Origin: a virus
Length of the DNA stretch: 25,746 bases
Direction: 5' to 3' (one strand)
Virus record (IMG/VR): IMGVR_UViG_3300048027_000297
Location: 1 to 25,746 of that record
Both the position numbers and the translations under genes were made by a program. Under the pieces are notes generated by a model that was given only the letters and a program-made list of their open reading frames with translations, was not told the origin of the DNA and ran no database searches. Shown one piece after another: positions 22,648-25,746 of the stretch. Positions within the stretch are counted from its first letter, which is position 1. Each line of letters starts with the position of its first letter.

Positions 22648-25326
22648 TTAACCTTCAAAACTTGCACCGGTCGATTGCAATGTGAAATCAAGAACGATGA
22701 ATTCAACTGCACGGGCAGGTTGTAAGAAAATCTGTCCATAAAGAATGTTTCTGTCAATCAAGTCCGGAGTGTTGTTAGACTCATCCATAATTACACGAAA
22801 AGCATATAGACCATGTCTTTGTTGGACATTTTCTAAGTATGGATTAACAATACTCAAGAATCTTTGACGTGTTGCAGTAACATTTTGTTCAAAAATTAAG
22901 TATCTTGCAGAACTTGCAATAAACTTCTTAACAGTAATAAGCAAACGACGTACATTAACTCTATCCAACGCACTTGAACGACGTTGAAGAGTTTTTTGAC
23001 CGAATGCCACGATACCTTGACCAGGGAAAGCCGCAATAGGATTAACTTTACCTTCATACAATGTATCCCTTTCTGCAAATGTAAGACGATCCATTACTGA
23101 TACTGCTTGTTCAAGACCACCACGATTCAAACCCGCAGGTGCGAACCACTCTGCAGCCACCTTGTCATTAGCCGCATACACAGATGCCATCAACGAACTT
23201 GGTGGGAATGGCATTAACTTGTTTGTCGCAGGATCAATAATTTTAACCCAAGGGTAATAAGTAGCTGCATAATTTGTATCAATTGTAGAAGCTTCGGCAA
23301 CTGCATCGTCAACACGACCTGGTTGGTCTTTTGCACTTACGCAATCAAGAATGTAAAAGCAATCTTCTCGGTTTTCACAAAGATCAACACCACGATTTAC
23401 AACTGATCTATGAAGATCAAGACTTAAACCAGGTGTCACGATAAGGTTGATATCAAACTCGTCTTGGTTACTAAGAGCAGCGAATGCACTCATATATGCG
23501 ATTGTACCATTTGATGTTCGTTTAGAACAATCCATACCTTGAACATTTGTTGCAGTAATGTCTTTACCAAGATTAATTGGATGTGTTGGAGCATGACCAT
23601 CAAATCCACCTTGAAATCCTACCACAAATCTTCTAAGTTTTGCAATTTCTGTTTCTTGTGTTAAAGAAGGATTCGTATCGATAGCATCAACATAAAATGT
23701 TTCACGTTCTCCGTCAACTTCTTCTACATAACTACCAGGACGATCCATATAATATCCTTCACCCGAATCATCAGAACTTCTTGGAAGTGGTGCGAATAAC
23801 TCAACGGTATCTTTGGCAGACATAGGAAGTTCTAAAATCCCATCAGGAGAATCTTGATTAAAGACTGCACCGTTATAGTATCTTCCAGGATTTCTTCCAT
23901 ATTGAGAAGCATGACTATAAATTGGATTTGGAACTGAAACTCCTGCGATTGGAGCCATGTATGAACCATGACCATATGGCATTGCCTGTGATGGGGCAAC
24001 ACTGTCTGGGTTCATCTCTACACGAATCCAATTACTTGAATTTGCGTAGTCACCGTGATCAGTAAGTTTTCCTTTGTTATCAATAGTTGTGAAACGATCA
24101 CCACATACACGTGGTAAATAACGTGGTGAATTTGGATCAAGGGTTACATTATCATATGATTCAATAATATTTTGATTTTTATCGTTATCGGCAAATCCAC
24201 GCACCAATAAATCAAATGTACCGTAATCAGAACCCTGCACGGAACCAGGAGTACGGATATTAGAAATCGCAATTTTTAATTCACGATTTGCAGATGTACC
24301 CATGTTACGAGTCCATACCTTAAAAAGATCATATCTACGACCACTTATTTCCTGTGACTGAATCCACGGTGTGTTTGCAGGACGACATGAATACGATCCA
24401 GTACCCATACCAAACGGAACTGCATCCCCTTTAAAATTTAATGAACCTTCTGTTTCATCGGCATCGATAATATCACCACCAATTTCTGTTGTGCATTCAA
24501 TTCTATATTTTACACCTGCATACAAATTATTATAAACACGTGCCTGTGCATTCTCGAAGTAAGCATGAAAATATGCAGGTTCTATATTTTTCTTTGGTGC
24601 TCTTCCAAAAATATTTTGAAGACTATTTGGATCACGTGGGTCGATTGAAAATACATAATCACTTGCAATTAAATTTCCATTTATATCTGTTTTTACATAT
24701 ATAACTTCTTGATCCTCTAGTGTACCAGGATTTCCGTCTTCATCAACAGTAGTTCTAAGGTGAAGTGAAGTTTGAAAGTTAGACTCAGCATTTTCTTCTC
24801 CTGTATCAGGATCAATAGAAAGAACATCGTGATAAACTAAATTTGAACTTGGGTCTGTGAATGAACCTAAGAATCCACTATCATCTTCAACTGGTTCACT
24901 TGAATTTGATCTTTGGTATAGTGTGTTTGCCAAAATACCGATCACGGTTTCATCGCCTACGTTTACATCACACGAACCACTTCCATAAGTTTCTTCGTAT
25001 TTTGCACAATCAACTTCTTCTACTTTTGCATAAATTACCAAACCGTTTTTCTGCTCGTATCCTCCGAGAGATCCTGTTCTCACAATAGTAACAACTCCTT
25101 GGTGTTGTAAATACTCTCTTGCGGTAAATGGTTGATAATATGTTCCTTCTGGTGCACCAAATAAATCGACTAAGTCTCCTTGATTACGCACAACGGTAGG
25201 TGCAAACGCAGGACCTCGTGTAAAAGGACCCACAACGGCTCCTCCTATTTGTTGAATTCCTTGCGTTAAAAAGGTCTGATCGATTTCGTTGGTGAATACT
25301 GCTGGACTTACAATTCTTTCTGCCAT
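22648..25326 (-). CDS. gp18: tail sheath protein, T4 gp18-like
   Basis: 892 residues, forming the contractile outer layer of the tail. The N-terminus (SPAVFTNEIDQTFL, then IGGAVVGPFTRGPAFAPTVV) and C-terminus (NILYGQIFLQPARAVEFIVL followed by DFTLQSTGASFEG) are the conserved sheath ends; GLNRGGLEQAV and PIAAFPGQGIVAFGQKTLQR near the C-terminal domain are also typical. It is longer than T4 gp18 (659), the extra length lying in the central, surface-exposed part (about 90-560), rich in Asp, Gly and Asn. The ATG at 25326 follows AGGAGAA at 9 nt. An octamer lies 60 nt upstream and a strong terminator follows, so it is probably a separate, strongly expressed unit. Confidence 0.96.
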   Translation of the reverse strand: MAERIVSPAVFTNEIDQTFLTQGIQQIGGAVVGPFTRGPAFAPTVVRNQGDLVDLFGAPEGTYYQPFTAREYLQHQGVVTIVRTGSLGGYEQKNGLVIYAKVEEVDCAKYEETYGSGSCDVNVGDETVIGILANTLYQRSNSSEPVEDDSGFLGSFTDPSSNLVYHDVLSIDPDTGEENAESNFQTSLHLRTTVDEDGNPGTLEDQEVIYVKTDINGNLIASDYVFSIDPRDPNSLQNIFGRAPKKNIEPAYFHAYFENAQARVYNNLYAGVKYRIECTTEIGGDIIDADETEGSLNFKGDAVPFGMGTGSYSCRPANTPWIQSQEISGRRYDLFKVWTRNMGTSANRELKIAISNIRTPGSVQGSDYGTFDLLVRGFADNDKNQNIIESYDNVTLDPNSPRYLPRVCGDRFTTIDNKGKLTDHGDYANSSNWIRVEMNPDSVAPSQAMPYGHGSYMAPIAGVSVPNPIYSHASQYGRNPGRYYNGAVFNQDSPDGILELPMSAKDTVELFAPLPRSSDDSGEGYYMDRPGSYVEEVDGERETFYVDAIDTNPSLTQETEIAKLRRFVVGFQGGFDGHAPTHPINLGKDITATNVQGMDCSKRTSNGTIAYMSAFAALSNQDEFDINLIVTPGLSLDLHRSVVNRGVDLCENREDCFYILDCVSAKDQPGRVDDAVAEASTIDTNYAATYYPWVKIIDPATNKLMPFPPSSLMASVYAANDKVAAEWFAPAGLNRGGLEQAVSVMDRLTFAERDTLYEGKVNPIAAFPGQGIVAFGQKTLQRRSSALDRVNVRRLLITVKKFIASSARYLIFEQNVTATRQRFLSIVNPYLENVQQRHGLYAFRVIMDESNNTPDLIDRNILYGQIFLQPARAVEFIVLDFTLQSTGASFEG

Positions 25327-25385
25327 CTGAATGTTCTCCTATAAATGGGTTAATGTTGTTGGGAAAGTTTTTTTACTTTTTTGAT

Positions 25386-25393
25386 ATAAATAT
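25386..25393 (-). promoter_or_regulatory. ATATTTAT motif, copy 8
   Basis: The coding strand reads GTATATTTATATC about 60 nt upstream of the sheath ATG, in the gap behind the coiled-coil gene. The leader would carry the AGGAGAA ribosome site. Confidence 0.4.
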
Positions 25394-25429
25394 ACTATAA
25401 AAATTTGAAACCTCTATATTTAATCATTT

Positions 25430-25708
25430 TTATTCTTTAATAAAAGACGAAGTTTCAAAGTCAACTTTACCTTTTCCGTATTTTTTATTCATACGAACTC
25501 TGAAATTGTATTCTTTTTTTTCTACTTCTGTATACGCAAGATTACATTCATCCTCAAGTTTTTCTAAATTCTTAATCTCTTCGGTATGATAATATTTTTT
25601 TACGTGAACTTGACCTAAATCGATCAATACATTTTGAAAGTCAGTATTTATTTCTACTAACTCTGATTCTTCTTCGGATGTTAATTTTATGTCATTATTT
25701 TTTTCCAT
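25430..25708 (-). CDS. small coiled-coil phage protein, unknown function
   Basis: 92 residues from the ATG at 25708 (MEKNNDIKLTSEEE); an open frame runs further upstream only from a TTG, which I do not favour. Heptad-like spacing of Leu/Ile with many Glu and Lys through the middle suggests a coiled coil. The C-terminal KYGKGKVDFETSSFIKE matches the common ending (YGxGxIDxxxGxFxx) of small coiled-coil proteins in T4-like and other phages, always of unknown function in my memory. It precedes the sheath gene. The ribosome site is weak. Confidence 0.75.
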   Translation of the reverse strand: MEKNNDIKLTSEEESELVEINTDFQNVLIDLGQVHVKKYYHTEEIKNLEKLEDECNLAYTEVEKKEYNFRVRMNKKYGKGKVDFETSSFIKE

Positions 25709-25746
25709 AATAATAATGATAAACGATTTAACTACAATATTCAAGT

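Noticed and set aside
25709-25744. Extension of the coiled-coil gene to an upstream TTG
   Set aside because: It adds a hydrophobic NIVVKSFIIII stretch not typical of these small coiled-coil proteins, and an ATG at 25708 is available.
1-25746. tRNA genes, CRISPR arrays, insertion sequences, integrase or attachment sites
   Set aside because: Looked for and not seen: no cloverleaf-like segments, no regularly spaced direct repeats, no transposase or integrase motifs in any supported protein.

Overview
This window looks like part of a T4-like (contractile-tailed) bacteriophage genome, probably from a marine phage of an AT-rich Gram-negative host. It is AT-rich and densely packed, and every gene I support is on the minus strand, so transcription runs from high to low coordinates. 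The T4-type identity rests on recognisable homologues of gp18 (sheath), gp19 (tail tube), gp26-type baseplate/chaperone protein, gp53-type LysM wedge protein, a gp27-like hub and gp32 (ssDNA-binding protein). The host guess is inference from general resemblance to T4-like phages of cyanobacteria and SAR11-like bacteria.

Layout in transcription order: a short coiled-coil protein (25708-25430); tail sheath (25326-22648); a strong terminator; a three-helix putative membrane protein (22571-21861); tail tube (21741-21250); a second strong terminator; a small unknown protein (21189-20830); the gp26-type protein (20732-19770) with an overlapping +1/-2-frame extension that has no ATG (19807-19529); a small helical protein (19470-19213); a very large tape measure (19198-14255); baseplate proteins (14221-9047); a small conserved tail-region protein (9050-8610); a divergent family A DNA polymerase-like protein (8601-7279); an unknown protein (7247-6837); a complete PrkA - YeaH/DUF444 - SpoVR set (6792-1953); a DNA methyltransferase with an aberrant catalytic motif (1951-1193); a small conserved phage protein (1107-877); and gp32, cut by the left window edge (790-1).

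The right two thirds form a tail/baseplate assembly unit. The left third adds accessory functions. The PrkA-YeaH-SpoVR trio is normally a bacterial starvation/sporulation-associated set. Here all three proteins are near full length, keep their key motifs, and are tightly coupled (20-nt gap, then a 1-nt TAATG overlap), which suggests a working module carried by the phage. It is the most unusual system in the window, together with the lone family A polymerase-like gene and the DVLY methyltransferase.

Two kinds of promoter signal appear. Near the gp32 end there are two sigma70-like promoters with 17-bp spacers. In the tail region, and in front of the two small genes at 7247 and 1107, an identical octamer ATATTTAT (coding strand) occurs eight times in the short intergenic gaps, three times directly after a hairpin. 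This octamer is the reverse complement of the T4-type late element NATAAATA. No tRNA, CRISPR array, insertion sequence or integrase was seen, and no gap without a gene exceeds about 120 bp.
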